From NCBI GenBank assembly GCA_002305045.1, contig DBPX01000016.1, forward strand, positions 1-64,000: 64,000 bases of DNA, read 5' to 3'. The notes beneath the pieces are model-generated. The model searched no databases. It was not told where the DNA came from and saw only the letters and a program-made list of their open reading frames with translations. The translations under genes were made by a program, and so were the position numbers. The stretch comes from Ruminococcus sp. UBA1409. Its GTDB lineage: Bacteria; Bacillota; Clostridia; Oscillospirales; Ruminococcaceae. Below are positions 41,125-50,543 of the stretch, piece by piece. The first letter of the stretch is position 1; each line of letters starts with the position of its first letter.

Positions 41125-42815
41125 TTTGGGTCTCCTTTCATGACATTTCTTAGCTGCTCCTCGGCGTCCATAAGGACGGTGTCGGTAATATTGTCCCCTC
41201 CGAGGATTCTGGCTATTTCGTATTTTCTTTCCTCGAATGCAAGCGGCTTGACCGTGGTTGAGGTCCTGCCGTCCTCCGAGCTTTTTTCTATCAAAAGATG
41301 TCGGTCCGCCATTATGGCTATCTGCGCTAGATGAGTAACGCAGATTATCTGGTGCTGTCCTGATAGCTCCTTTAGCTTGATTCCAATCTTCTGGGCGGCA
41401 CGGCCGCTCACCCCGGAATCAATCTCGTCAAATATCATTGTGTCTATCGAGTCCCTGTCGGCAAGAACCGCCTTGATTGCAAGCATTATCCTTGAAAGCT
41501 CTCCGCCGGAGGCTATTTTTGATATCGGCTTGGGAGACTCCCCCTTGTTGGCTGATATCAAAAGCTCAAGCTTATCCATGCCGTCATGTGTGAGCTTGCC
41601 CTGCTGAATGTCAAAGGCTATCCTGACATCCGGCATATTCAAAAAGGACAGCTCTGATGATACCTCGCTTGAAAACCTCTCGCAGGCTTTTTTCCTGAAT
41701 TGGGAGAGACTTTCCGCCTTTTTTGTTACCTCCAGAAGAAGCCTGGATTTTTTCCCTTCAAGCTCTGAAATCCTGTCCTCGAAGGATTCGCTTAATGTAA
41801 GCTCCTGCGAGGCATCATTATAGAGCTTTATAATCTCGTTTATATCAAGCCGGTACTTTCTTTTTAGCTTTAAAAGCTCGCTGCGGCGCAAGGAGAGCCT
41901 TTGATACTCGTTGTCGTCTATATCCAGCGAGGCTTTAAGGCTTGAAAGCTCGTGAGCTATGTCTGAAAGCTCGATGCCAGCATCCATAAGCCTCTTTGAG
42001 TACTCCGAAAGACCGGGAAGAAGCTCAGAATATGCCTCAAGCTCGGAATATGCCGAGGATGTCAGCTCGGTAGCGGATAAAAAGCTATCCCCTGCGTCGT
42101 CCCCGGTGAGCGAGGTTATGGCTCTTCCAATAGCCTCTATGATGGAAACGCTGTTTTCAAGAAGCCTAAACCTTGCTTCAAGCTCCTCGTCCTCGTTTTC
42201 CTTAAGGTTAAGCGGAGCGACATCCTCTATTATCTCCCTTAGATACTCTGTTCTTGCGGAGCTTTTTGTCTCAAGCTGCCTTAGCTCTTTTATGCTTCTT
42301 GCGGTAGCCTGAAGCTCCTTGAAGGAGCCAAGATAATCCTCTATAAGAGGTCGGGATTCAGCATAGCTGTCAAGCAACTCAAGATGACTTTCGGGGTCGA
42401 GAAGAAGCTGACTGTCATGCTGACCGTGGATATTTACAAGCAGCTCGCCGACCTCTTTAACCACGGCGAGGCTGGCTGGCTTTGAATTAATCCTTGATGA
42501 GCTTTTGCCGTCCTTGGTTATTTCCCTGGAAATGATAAGCTCGTCCTCCAAGGAAAAGCCGTTTTCCAAAAGCAAATCCTCAGCCCGTTTCGGGATATCG
42601 TCAAAAACGGCATAGACGCTTGCCTTATCGGTGCCGGACCTGACGATGTCCCTGTATATCCTTTTTCCCAAAATAGCGTTGATTCCGCCTATCAGTATTG
42701 ACTTTCCGGCGCCCGTCTCTCCTGTAAAGATGTTCAGGCGGCTGTCAAATTCTATCTCCGCCCTCTCTATGACGGCAAGATTTTCTATAAATAGCCTTTT
42801 GAGCGTTTTTATCAC
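41121..42815 (-). CDS. recN: DNA repair protein RecN
   Basis: 564 residues, an SMC-like ATPase of double-strand break repair. Walker A GETGAGKSIL near 33-42 after the opening IENLAVIERAEIEF, central coiled coil (about 150-370), signature SGGELSRIMLA and Walker B MIFDEIDSGVSG. The start is GTG at 42815; it has poor spacing to AAGGGA and no alternative ATG exists. Lies 15 bp after argR, the usual Firmicutes neighbour. Confidence 0.96.
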   Translation of the reverse strand: MIKTLKRLFIENLAVIERAEIEFDSRLNIFTGETGAGKSILIGGINAILGKRIYRDIVRSGTDKASVYAVFDDIPKRAEDLLLENGFSLEDELIISREITKDGKSSSRINSKPASLAVVKEVGELLVNIHGQHDSQLLLDPESHLELLDSYAESRPLIEDYLGSFKELQATARSIKELRQLETKSSARTEYLREIIEDVAPLNLKENEDEELEARFRLLENSVSIIEAIGRAITSLTGDDAGDSFLSATELTSSAYSELEAYSELLPGLSEYSKRLMDAGIELSDIAHELSSLKASLDIDDNEYQRLSLRRSELLKLKRKYRLDINEIIKLYNDASQELTLSESFEDRISELEGKKSRLLLEVTKKAESLSQFRKKACERFSSEVSSELSFLNMPDVRIAFDIQQGKLTHDGMDKLELLISANKGESPKPISKIASGGELSRIMLAIKAVLADRDSIDTMIFDEIDSGVSGRAAQKIGIKLKELSGQHQIICVTHLAQIAIMADRHLLIEKSSEDGRTSTTVKPLAFEERKYEIARILGGDNITDTVLMDAEEQLRNVMKGDPK

Positions 42816-42830
42816 TCCCTTGCAGGTAGG

Positions 42831-43280
42831 TCACATGAGCCTTTTAAGAGTTTCAAGCATCCTTTCAGCGTCCTCCTCGGAGCGCATAAGAAGGAATATG
42901 GTATCGTCCCCGGCTATCGTCCCGACTATCTCCTGATAGCCTGCGGTGTCCAGCTTGGAGCAGACGGCGTTTGCCATCCCGGTGAAGCATTTTACCACGA
43001 CAATGTTCATCGCCCTGTCAACAGATACGGCGGAGTCCTGAAAAATTGCCGAGAAGGATGTCCTGGCAGTGCTTTCAATCGTCTTATGAGGAAGAGCGTA
43101 TTTGTAGCTGCCGTTTATCCCCATAGTTTTAAAGAGCCCAAGCTCCTTGACATCCCTAGAGATAGTAGCCTGCGTCACGGTGAAGCCCTTATCCAAGAGC
43201 AGAGCCTGAAGCGTCTCCTGAGTGTCCACCTCGTACTTTGATACAATATCTATTATAGCCTTTTTCCTGTCACTTTTCAA
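42831..43280 (-). CDS. argR: Arginine repressor ArgR
   Basis: 149 residues: N-terminal winged helix with TQETLQALLLDKGFTVTQAT and SRDVKELGL, C-terminal hexamerisation and arginine-binding domain with GTIAGDDTIFLL. TTG start with GGAGGAG five bases ahead. ArgR represses arginine synthesis and activates catabolism; in Firmicutes it is usually embedded between tlyA/nadK and recN as here. Confidence 0.95.
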   Translation of the reverse strand: MKSDRKKAIIDIVSKYEVDTQETLQALLLDKGFTVTQATISRDVKELGLFKTMGINGSYKYALPHKTIESTARTSFSAIFQDSAVSVDRAMNIVVVKCFTGMANAVCSKLDTAGYQEIVGTIAGDDTIFLLMRSEEDAERMLETLKRLM

Positions 43281-43300
43281 AGCTGCTCCTCCTCAGTTTT

Positions 43301-44155
43301 TTATTTTGCCGGCTGCATGAGCTTAGAGCCAATGGACTTAAAATAGTTATCCCCGGTGATGTCGATAAGGTCAAGCCTGTAGGGAGACCTCCCTATGCTT
43401 ATTATATCATTTTTTGTCAAGGGGTCAGGGTCGGAGCCGTCCGAGCTGATTCCAATCTCGCCGTCAGCCTCGAATCTAACGGTCAGCACCTTGTCGGCAG
43501 AGAGTATCATCGATCTGGCAAAAAGCGAATGCGGGCATATCTGGGTGAACTCGATGCAGTCAAGAGTCGGCTCGATAAGCGGACCTCCCGCAGAAAGCGA
43601 GTACGCAGACGCTCCCGTAGGCGTTGAGAATATAAGCCCGTCCGCACGCAGGGAGGATATTTTTATATCGTCCGCCATGACGGTAAAATCGTTCATATTG
43701 TAGTTAAAGCCGTGAGTTATAACGATGTCGTTGAGTGCGGTGTAGCTTGATACCACTCCGTCACGCCTTGTTACGCTGGCGCTTAGCATCATCCTGCTCT
43801 CGGTGGTGTACTCCCCGGTGCAGAGCTTTCCAAGCTTATCTAGATCCTCCGCCTCCATCGACGCCATGAAGCCCAGTCTGCCGCAGTTTATACCAAGGAG
43901 CTTTCTTTTCTCCCTGGCGGCAAGCTCGGCGATGTTCAAAATAGTGCCGTCTCCGCCGATGGTGACTATAATGTCGCAGAGGGTAACCGCCTCTTTTATC
44001 GAGCCTGAAATTATAGCGTTATCTGTAAGCTCCCCTGGGACGCTGTCGGTGAAGATAATCCCGCACCCGAGCCCGCTTAAAAGCCTGGAGGCGTTTTTTG
44101 TAAGCTCCCATGCGTGGGGCTTTTCAAGATTCGGATATATAAAGACCCTGAGCAT
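43301..44155 (-). CDS. nadK: NAD kinase
   Basis: 284 residues. GGDGTIL near 66-72 is the ATP-NAD kinase motif; NDIVITHG and STPTGASAYSLSAGGP are the NAD-binding signatures. Phosphorylates NAD to NADP. ATG start with a GAGG somewhat far (11 bases). Between tlyA and argR, the common Clostridia arrangement. Confidence 0.95.
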   Translation of the reverse strand: MLRVFIYPNLEKPHAWELTKNASRLLSGLGCGIIFTDSVPGELTDNAIISGSIKEAVTLCDIIVTIGGDGTILNIAELAAREKRKLLGINCGRLGFMASMEAEDLDKLGKLCTGEYTTESRMMLSASVTRRDGVVSSYTALNDIVITHGFNYNMNDFTVMADDIKISSLRADGLIFSTPTGASAYSLSAGGPLIEPTLDCIEFTQICPHSLFARSMILSADKVLTVRFEADGEIGISSDGSDPDPLTKNDIISIGRSPYRLDLIDITGDNYFKSIGSKLMQPAK

Positions 44156-44173
44156 ATAATCTACGACCTCGCT

Positions 44174-44974
44174 TTAGTTTAGGGAATTGCCGCCAAGAAA
44201 GGCGGAATCGACAGTCTTTTTATAATCAGGCAGACAGGGCTTTAAAGGCTTTGTCCTGCTAAGAAGGATGAGGTATTCTATGTTGCCGTCTCCTCCCTTT
44301 ATCGGAGATGGAATCAGTCCCTCTATATAAAAACCGATTTCCAGCGCATTATCTGAAACTTTTTTAAGCACCTCGATATGGGCTGCTCTGTCCCTGACGA
44401 TTCCTCCCTTGGACAGAAACTCCCTCCCAGCTTCAAACTGCGGCTTAATAAGAAATACTCCCCTTGCGCTGTCCTTCATAAGGGTAAACGCAGCTCTCAG
44501 AGCATACAAAACCGAGATAAAGGATAGGTCCGCCGTGACGATATCCGGCTTCTCAGGGATTATATCAGGGCTTAAATCCTTGACATTGACTCCCTCGATG
44601 CTAATAACCCTTTTATCCTCGGCGAGCTTGCGGGAAAGCTGCCCATGCCCGACATCCACGGCGTATACCCTCATGGCGCCGCTTTGCAAAAGGCAGTCGG
44701 TAAAGCCCCCGGTTGAGGCTCCTATATCGAGGCAGACAAGCCCTTTTACATCAAGCGAAAAGCTGTTTATAGCAGCCTCAAGCTTTAAGCCTCCACGGCT
44801 CACATACCTCTCGCCAAAGCCAAGATATTTTACGGTATCGCCCTCGCCGACCTCGTCGGAGGGCTTCCTTGCCACCGCACCGTTCACAGTGACAAGCCCG
44901 TCTTTTATATACCCCTTTGCCTTCTCACGGCTTGGAGCGATGCCGGATGTAACTAAGTAGATATCAAGCCTCAT
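44174..44974 (-). CDS. tlyA: TlyA family rRNA 2'-O-methyltransferase / hemolysin-like protein
   Basis: 266 residues: S4 RNA-binding domain (1-60, MRLDIYLVTSGIAPSREKAKGY) and an FtsJ-type methyltransferase domain with VCLDIGASTGGFTDCLL near 79-95 and ADLSFIS. TlyA methylates ribosomal RNA in mycobacteria; Firmicutes homologues are probably rRNA methyltransferases. GGGGAG six bases before ATG; its start lies inside the last 11 bases of dxs. Confidence 0.93.
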   Translation of the reverse strand: MRLDIYLVTSGIAPSREKAKGYIKDGLVTVNGAVARKPSDEVGEGDTVKYLGFGERYVSRGGLKLEAAINSFSLDVKGLVCLDIGASTGGFTDCLLQSGAMRVYAVDVGHGQLSRKLAEDKRVISIEGVNVKDLSPDIIPEKPDIVTADLSFISVLYALRAAFTLMKDSARGVFLIKPQFEAGREFLSKGGIVRDRAAHIEVLKKVSDNALEIGFYIEGLIPSPIKGGDGNIEYLILLSRTKPLKPCLPDYKKTVDSAFLGGNSLN

Positions 44975-46796
44975 CCCGGTTCTCCCCGCTAAGAGCTTTT
45001 ACAATACATTCCTCGGAAAGACCGCAGAGGCTGACAGCCTCCCGCCTTGTCATATGGTCAAGATAGTCCCTTATTGCATATGCGCTCAGCCTGTGGCATA
45101 CCGACATCAGCTTCTCTCCGATAGAGCCGCTGTAGTAGCTCTCCTCGAAGATATAGCTTTGTCTGTAGCTGTTGATTATATTTTTAACCTGCTCGCTTAT
45201 AGGCCAGACCCTTAAAAGCCTGATGAAGTCGTATCCAAGCCTTATGGCGGCGTGATAGGCCTCGGAAGCCTCCGCACCGTAGGATATAATCAGCCTGTCG
45301 GAGCCGCAGGAATGATAGTAATAGTCACAGCCGCCCTCGCAGACGGGAAGCTCTTTATTTCCCATGCAGCCTTTAGGAAGCCTGATTGCTACAATCCCGG
45401 AGTCGTCATAGAGCGCCCTTTTCAGACAGGCGTCAACCTCACCGTAAACCGAGGGAGAATATATTGTGACATTTTGGATGGTGGTAAGAAACGGGACATC
45501 AAAAAGTCCCTGATGGGTCACTCCGTCCTCGCTGACGATTCCGCTGTTGCACACCGCTATAACGCAGTGAAGCCCTGATATCGAGAGGTCGTGGATTAGC
45601 TGGTCGTAGCATCTTTGCAAAAAGGAGGAGTACACAGCGAAAACAGGCTTTAGCCCCTCGCTGGACATTCCCGCACAGAAGGTCACGGCGCTTGACTCGG
45701 CAATTCCGACATCAAAGAATCTATCTGGAAAGCTCTTGTAAAATAGGTCAAGCCCTGTGCCGTACTTCATGGCGGCGGTTACAGCTATAATGCTTTTATC
45801 CTTCTTAGCTAGGCTGACAAGCTCACTGCCGAACCTTTGTACAAAGCCGGGCTGAGCCTTGGGCTTTTCCCCGGTGAGAGGCTCAAAGCCCGTTACGCCG
45901 TGATACTCCCCGGGATTTGACTCCGCCGGCGGATAGCCCTTCCCCTTTACGGTGTTGACCTGCACAAGAACAGGTCCTTTGAGGGTTTTTGCGTACTCAA
46001 AAGCCCTTTCAAGAGCTGAAAGGTCGTGACCGTCGACAGGTCCTATAAACTCAAACCCCAGATACTCAAAAAGCGTGCTGTGAAAAAGCTTCCCCTTTAG
46101 GACATCCAAAAATGTCCTTATCCACCTGTAGACTCTTTGACCTATGAAAGGGACTGCTAAAACAACCTTTTTGGTTCCTCTTTTGAATATATTATAGGAT
46201 TTTTTTATTCTTAGCTTTGAAAGATACTCCGAGATGGCGCCGATGTTTTTGGATATAGACATCTCGTTGTAGTTGACGACAACGATAATGTTTGCTTTGC
46301 TCTTTCCCGCCTTGTTAAGACCCTCATATGCAAGACCGCCGGTCAGAGCACCGTCTCCTATCACGGCGATGGCGTGATGCTCGCTGTCTCCCTTTAGCCT
46401 CATAGCCTCTGCGATTCCAAGAGCGGAGGATATCGAGGTGGAGCTGTGCCCGCTTACGACAGGGTCGTGGCAGGACTCGTCCGGCCTTGCAAAGCCGCTC
46501 AGTCCTCCCCTTTTCCTAAGGGTCGAAAACCTGTCAAGGCGGCCTGTCAGGAGCTTGTGAGTGTAGCTTTGATGACCGACATCGAAGATTATTTTGTCCT
46601 TAGGGGAGGAAAATGTCCTGTGGAGCGAAACGCTAAGCTCAACCACTCCGAGGTTTGAGGAAAGATGCCCTCCGTTCTCCGAGACGGTATTTATTATTTT
46701 ATTTCGAATTTCCTGACAGAGGGTGACAAGCTCCTCGTGGCTTAGCTTCTTTATGTCCTCCGGCAGTGAGATGGTTCCAAGAAGACCCTTATCCAA
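44964..46796 (-). CDS. dxs: 1-deoxy-D-xylulose-5-phosphate synthase
   Basis: 610 residues. First enzyme of the MEP isoprenoid pathway, TPP-dependent. FDVGHQSYTHKLLTGR, the GDGALTGGLAYEGLN TPP motif, and YSSFLQRCYDQLIHDL in the pyrimidine domain are diagnostic. TTG start with AAAGGA ten bases ahead. It sits directly after ispA, so the two isoprenoid genes are together as in Bacillus and Clostridium. Confidence 0.96.
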   Translation of the reverse strand: MDKGLLGTISLPEDIKKLSHEELVTLCQEIRNKIINTVSENGGHLSSNLGVVELSVSLHRTFSSPKDKIIFDVGHQSYTHKLLTGRLDRFSTLRKRGGLSGFARPDESCHDPVVSGHSSTSISSALGIAEAMRLKGDSEHHAIAVIGDGALTGGLAYEGLNKAGKSKANIIVVVNYNEMSISKNIGAISEYLSKLRIKKSYNIFKRGTKKVVLAVPFIGQRVYRWIRTFLDVLKGKLFHSTLFEYLGFEFIGPVDGHDLSALERAFEYAKTLKGPVLVQVNTVKGKGYPPAESNPGEYHGVTGFEPLTGEKPKAQPGFVQRFGSELVSLAKKDKSIIAVTAAMKYGTGLDLFYKSFPDRFFDVGIAESSAVTFCAGMSSEGLKPVFAVYSSFLQRCYDQLIHDLSISGLHCVIAVCNSGIVSEDGVTHQGLFDVPFLTTIQNVTIYSPSVYGEVDACLKRALYDDSGIVAIRLPKGCMGNKELPVCEGGCDYYYHSCGSDRLIISYGAEASEAYHAAIRLGYDFIRLLRVWPISEQVKNIINSYRQSYIFEESYYSGSIGEKLMSVCHRLSAYAIRDYLDHMTRREAVSLCGLSEECIVKALSGENRDEA

Positions 46797-46812
46797 GTTT
46801 ACTTCGTCCTTT

Positions 46813-47715
46813 TTATTTATTTCTTGACATTAAATCCTGTGCAAGCTGGCATAAAAGCTCCGAGCCTTCATACGAGGCTATTGCGCTTACAGCCTGATCG
46901 GTGTATTTTTTAGCCAGCTTCATTGCGCCGTCTATTCCCAAAACTGCCGCAAAGGTATTTTTGTTCCGCCTTTTATCGCTTCCTATCGGCTTTCCAAGAA
47001 GCTTCTCATCGCCGATTATATCAAGCACATCGTCTACAATCTGGAAGGCAAGGCCCACTCCTGCTGCGTATCTCGAGGCAGCCTCCTCCTCTTTTTTTGA
47101 GGCTCCGGCGAGAATCGCACCGAAAACCGCTGACGCCTTTAAGAGACAGCCGGTTTTAAGCTCGGACATTTTAATAAGATAATCAAGGTCGCAGTCGATG
47201 CCCTCGGAGTGGATATCAAGAGCCTGTCCCATTATCATGCCCCTAGAGCCTGCCGCCGAAGCAAGTGTTCCCATCAGCCGAACAGCCCTTTCGGGGTCTA
47301 TGGACCTGTTTTCGCATAATTTTGGGATTATCTCAAAGGGAAGAAGGCTAAGGCCGTCCCCTGCCAGAAGGGCTGTATTCTGTCCGAACTTCACATGGGT
47401 CGAGGGCTTGCCTCTTCTTACCGGGTCGTTGTCCATCTCAGGCATATCGTCGTGTATAAGGGAAAAGGCGTGGATGTACTCCAGGCAGGCGGCGACATCA
47501 TAGCAGCAATCTGCTATCCTGCCTCCGAAAAGCCGGTTTAATTCTACGCACAGCGCAGCTCTTATCCTCTTTCCTCCAGCCAAAAGAGAATAGCTCTCGG
47601 CTTTTATTACAAGCTCTCCCGGGGTGTCGGAGTATGAAAGCTCACCGCACCGGCTTATCGCCTCATTGACAAGCCGTACATCCTCGTCAAGAATCCTTTT
47701 GTACTCCTCATTCAT
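46813..47715 (-). CDS. ispA: Polyprenyl synthetase (farnesyl/geranylgeranyl diphosphate synthase)
   Basis: 300 residues. First Asp-rich motif LIHDDMPEMDND and second DDVLDIIGD, with GGKRIRAAL near the start. The spacing DDxxxxD fits short-chain (C15/C20) bacterial enzymes. I use the ATG at 47715, whose protein begins like other family members; it overlaps the xseB stop by 8 bases. An in-frame TTG at 47742 is possible. Confidence 0.93.
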   Translation of the reverse strand: MNEEYKRILDEDVRLVNEAISRCGELSYSDTPGELVIKAESYSLLAGGKRIRAALCVELNRLFGGRIADCCYDVAACLEYIHAFSLIHDDMPEMDNDPVRRGKPSTHVKFGQNTALLAGDGLSLLPFEIIPKLCENRSIDPERAVRLMGTLASAAGSRGMIMGQALDIHSEGIDCDLDYLIKMSELKTGCLLKASAVFGAILAGASKKEEEAASRYAAGVGLAFQIVDDVLDIIGDEKLLGKPIGSDKRRNKNTFAAVLGIDGAMKLAKKYTDQAVSAIASYEGSELLCQLAQDLMSRNK

Positions 47716-47896
47716 CCTTTTCAGCCCGTCCCTCGCTATCAATTTCGCTTCTGATGGAGGCTATCGCCTGAAGGCACTCGTCAGACAGAGCCATCCCCTC
47801 CTTGTACAGGCTTACGGTTTCCTCCAGCGAGGAGGACCCGAGCGATAATAGCCTGCAAATTTCCTTTAGCCTTGACATCTTTTCTTCAAAATTCAT
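47708..47896 (-). CDS. xseB: Exodeoxyribonuclease VII small subunit
   Basis: 62 residues, FEEKMSRLKEICRLL then GSSSLEETVSLYKEGMALSDECLQ, a helical hairpin typical of XseB. Forms with XseA the nuclease that degrades single-stranded DNA. Five bases after xseA. Confidence 0.92.
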   Translation of the reverse strand: MNFEEKMSRLKEICRLLSLGSSSLEETVSLYKEGMALSDECLQAIASIRSEIDSEGRAEKDE

Positions 47897-47900
47897 ATTA

Positions 47901-49097
47901 TCAGTCCTTATCCCCGTTATCAGTAATTACCGCATGAACAAAGCCGTCTCTCATTCTTATTTTTATGCTGTCGTCTGTTTTAAGGAGCGAGGAATCCGCT
48001 ACTATGCCGTCTCTTCGCTCGATGATGGCATACCCTCTTGAAAGAACATTGTAGGGATTTAGGCTTTTAAGCGTCCTTGTATACCCAAGAGCCTCTGCCT
48101 CCAGCTTTGAAAGACGGCTCAAAAGCAGTCCCGGAAGGACGGAGCGGCTGTATAAAGCGTCCTTTTTTAAAGCCTCAAGCCTGTTTCCGGGCGAGTATGC
48201 CTTAATAATGCTCACCATTCCGGCTATAAGGCTTTCGGCATGAGAGAGCCTTTTTGCTGTCTCGCCGGCGACAGAGCTTCTAAGAGCCGTTATCTCACGC
48301 TCTAAAGCCTTGATGTCGGGTGTTGCAAGCTCTGCGGCGGCTGTCGGCGTAGCGGCACGCATATCTGCGGCAAGGTCGCAAAGAGTAGTGTCAATCTCGT
48401 GACCTATGGCAGAGATTACTGGGGTTGTGCAGCTATAAACCGCCATTACAGCCTCTTTTGTGTTGAAGCAGCTAAGATCCTCGTTTGAGCCTCCGCCTCG
48501 TGTCAGTATTATTACATCTGCGCCACTGCTGTCGGCACTGTGCATGGCTTCCTTTATGCTAAGCGGAGCCGAGGCTCCCTGAACTACAGCCGGGTAAAGA
48601 GTTATCACAGCACAGGGAAATCTTCTTTTTACCACGCTTTTTATATCATGTATAGCCGCACCTGCGGGCGAGGTTACGACTGCTATTTGTCTTGGATATG
48701 CCGGGAGCTGCTTTTTTGGCTTTGAGAATATGCCCTTTGCCGCAAGCTCCTCCTTGAGAAGCTTCAGCCTCATGGCGTCAGAGCCTGAGCCGTCCGGGAC
48801 GAGCTGAGTGCAGTTTAGCTGATAAACCCCGCCACGCTGGTATACATCTATTCCTCCGAAGGCGATTACAGACATGCCCTTCTCAAGGTAAAAGCCAAGC
48901 CTTGACAGGCTCCTTTCAAACATTACGCATCTAAGCGAGGAAGACTCGTCGCAAAGAGTAAAGTACATAACCCCGGAGAGGCTCACGCTAATGTCTGAGA
49001 TTTCACCCTTGACGGCAATACCCCTTAGCTTGGGGTCGTTTTTTAGCTTAAAGGAGACTAAAGTATTTACTGCTAGGACGGAAAGTATTGCGCTCAA
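47901..49097 (-). CDS. xseA: Exodeoxyribonuclease VII large subunit
   Basis: 398 residues: N-terminal OB fold (about 1-100), catalytic domain with GAAIHDIKSVVKRR and ISAIGHEIDTTLCDLAADMRAATPTAAAEL, then coiled coil and RGYAII tail. TTG start overlapping the stop of the upstream gene by four bases. Slightly shorter than E. coli XseA (456), within the Firmicutes range. Confidence 0.95.
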   Translation of the reverse strand: MSAILSVLAVNTLVSFKLKNDPKLRGIAVKGEISDISVSLSGVMYFTLCDESSSLRCVMFERSLSRLGFYLEKGMSVIAFGGIDVYQRGGVYQLNCTQLVPDGSGSDAMRLKLLKEELAAKGIFSKPKKQLPAYPRQIAVVTSPAGAAIHDIKSVVKRRFPCAVITLYPAVVQGASAPLSIKEAMHSADSSGADVIILTRGGGSNEDLSCFNTKEAVMAVYSCTTPVISAIGHEIDTTLCDLAADMRAATPTAAAELATPDIKALEREITALRSSVAGETAKRLSHAESLIAGMVSIIKAYSPGNRLEALKKDALYSRSVLPGLLLSRLSKLEAEALGYTRTLKSLNPYNVLSRGYAIIERRDGIVADSSLLKTDDSIKIRMRDGFVHAVITDNGDKD

Positions 49098-50047
49098 AGC
49101 CTCTCACCTCTTTTGATTGCGGCGAAAAGTGCGACTCCAGCCGCATTGTCGCAGGAAAACTCCGGCTCGCTAAAATGAGCGTCGAAGTTCTCTGAAAGCC
49201 GTTTTCTTATAAGCCTGTCGGACATTACCCCGCCGGCATATATAACCGGGAGGCTAGAGTCTCCCAGGCTGTTTAAGGCGTGCTCGGTCATTTTGTATAT
49301 TGCAGCCTCTATGTACGAAAGGCAAAAGCCTGCAATATCGCAGTAAGGCTCACCGTCCCCAAGCATTCTTTTGCATATATTTTCAGCTCCAGAAAAAGAA
49401 ATGCTGCCGTCCCGTGAAAAGGGCTTGGGAGAGAAGCTTTTAGAGGACGCTGCTGCAAGACTCTCAAGCTCCTTGCCGCACGGAAAGCTAAGTCCCAGCA
49501 TAAGCCCCACCCTGTCGACAAGCTGACCCGCCTTTAGATCAAGGGAGGCTGAAAGCCTGCTAATTTTGAGGATATCATCCCTGTCAGGCTCGGCTAGGAG
49601 GCAGTCAGTCGTCCCTCCGCTTACATGAAAGGCAAGAAATCTTTTTTCCCTCTCGATAAGCCATAGCATCCCAGAGGAATAAAGCGCTGAAAGTATGTGC
49701 CCAAGCTGATGGGAGGCTTTATAAACCGGGACAGAGCTTACCGAGGATATTATCTCTGCCGCACAGACCCCGGCAAGAAAGCAGGGCATATAAGAGCCGT
49801 CCTCGCTTCGTGGCTTTTCAGAGACTCCCACTGCGCTTATTTTCTCAAATGAGCCTAGCCCAAGCTCCCTTATAACCGTAGGAAGCTGCTTTGTATGATG
49901 AAACAGAGCGTCGGACTGCCTTAGCCCAAGCTCACCCTCCCTCACAGGAAGAAGCAGCCTAGAGCCTACAATGCTTTTTGCTTCAGAGTCATAAACAGCC
50001 GAGGAGGTGGTATAATTGCTGGTGTCTATCCCCAAATATACCGACAT
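49094..50047 (-). CDS. Kae1/TsaD-like (peptidase M22 family) protein
   Basis: 317 residues, ASKHA fold: LGIDTSNYTTSSAVYD at the start, KASHQLGHILSAL with the two histidines that bind metal in TsaD, FHVSGGTTDCLL, and VIYAGGVMSDRLIR. It is not TsaD proper, which is longer and has different flanking sequence; this paralogue is common between nusB and xseA in Clostridia and its role is unknown. TAATG overlap with nusB. Confidence 0.88.
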   Translation of the reverse strand: MSVYLGIDTSNYTTSSAVYDSEAKSIVGSRLLLPVREGELGLRQSDALFHHTKQLPTVIRELGLGSFEKISAVGVSEKPRSEDGSYMPCFLAGVCAAEIISSVSSVPVYKASHQLGHILSALYSSGMLWLIEREKRFLAFHVSGGTTDCLLAEPDRDDILKISRLSASLDLKAGQLVDRVGLMLGLSFPCGKELESLAAASSKSFSPKPFSRDGSISFSGAENICKRMLGDGEPYCDIAGFCLSYIEAAIYKMTEHALNSLGDSSLPVIYAGGVMSDRLIRKRLSENFDAHFSEPEFSCDNAAGVALFAAIKRGERL

Positions 50048-50460
50048 TACCTGCCTTCCTCCAGGCTTCTTGAATATGCCCCCAGAACGCCGTTTACAAA
50101 GGAAACATCAGCGTCCTGAGCGTATTTTTTGACAAGCCCGACAGCCTCGTTTATAACCGCCCTGACGGGAGCCTTGTCCGGCTTGTACAAAATCTCATAT
50201 ATGGCGAGCCTGAGAGCGCTAAGATTTATCCTTGGTATTCTTTGTATGCTTCTTTTTGAGCTAAAGCGGGAGATTATCCCGTCAAGCTCCTCAAGATGCT
50301 CGTACACTCCCTCGACGGTGGTCCTTACCTCGTCGTTTACGGTAATGGCTTCGTTGTCCTGCGAAAGCTCCAGAAGCTCCAAAACAGATTCGCTTCTGAA
50401 GGATTTTTCAAATATGATTAAAAATTCCGACTCTCGTATGTCATGACGAGTCACGCCCAT
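50047..50460 (-). CDS. nusB: Transcription antitermination factor NusB
   Basis: 137 residues, all helical: ESEFLIIFEKSF then LEELDGIISRFSSK, and INLSALRLAIYEILY with AVINEAVGLVKKYAQDADVSFVNGVLG, the conserved C-terminal half. Binds boxA with NusE for rRNA antitermination. ATG with GAGGGG upstream; 83 bp after asp23. Confidence 0.94.
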   Translation of the reverse strand: MGVTRHDIRESEFLIIFEKSFRSESVLELLELSQDNEAITVNDEVRTTVEGVYEHLEELDGIISRFSSKRSIQRIPRINLSALRLAIYEILYKPDKAPVRAVINEAVGLVKKYAQDADVSFVNGVLGAYSRSLEEGR

Positions 50461-50543
50461 TTTTTAACATCCCCTCTCTGCCTCAAAAAGCCAGAGCAAG
50501 CCAAGCCCCTGTTAAAGAGCTTGGCATATGCTTTATTTATCGC

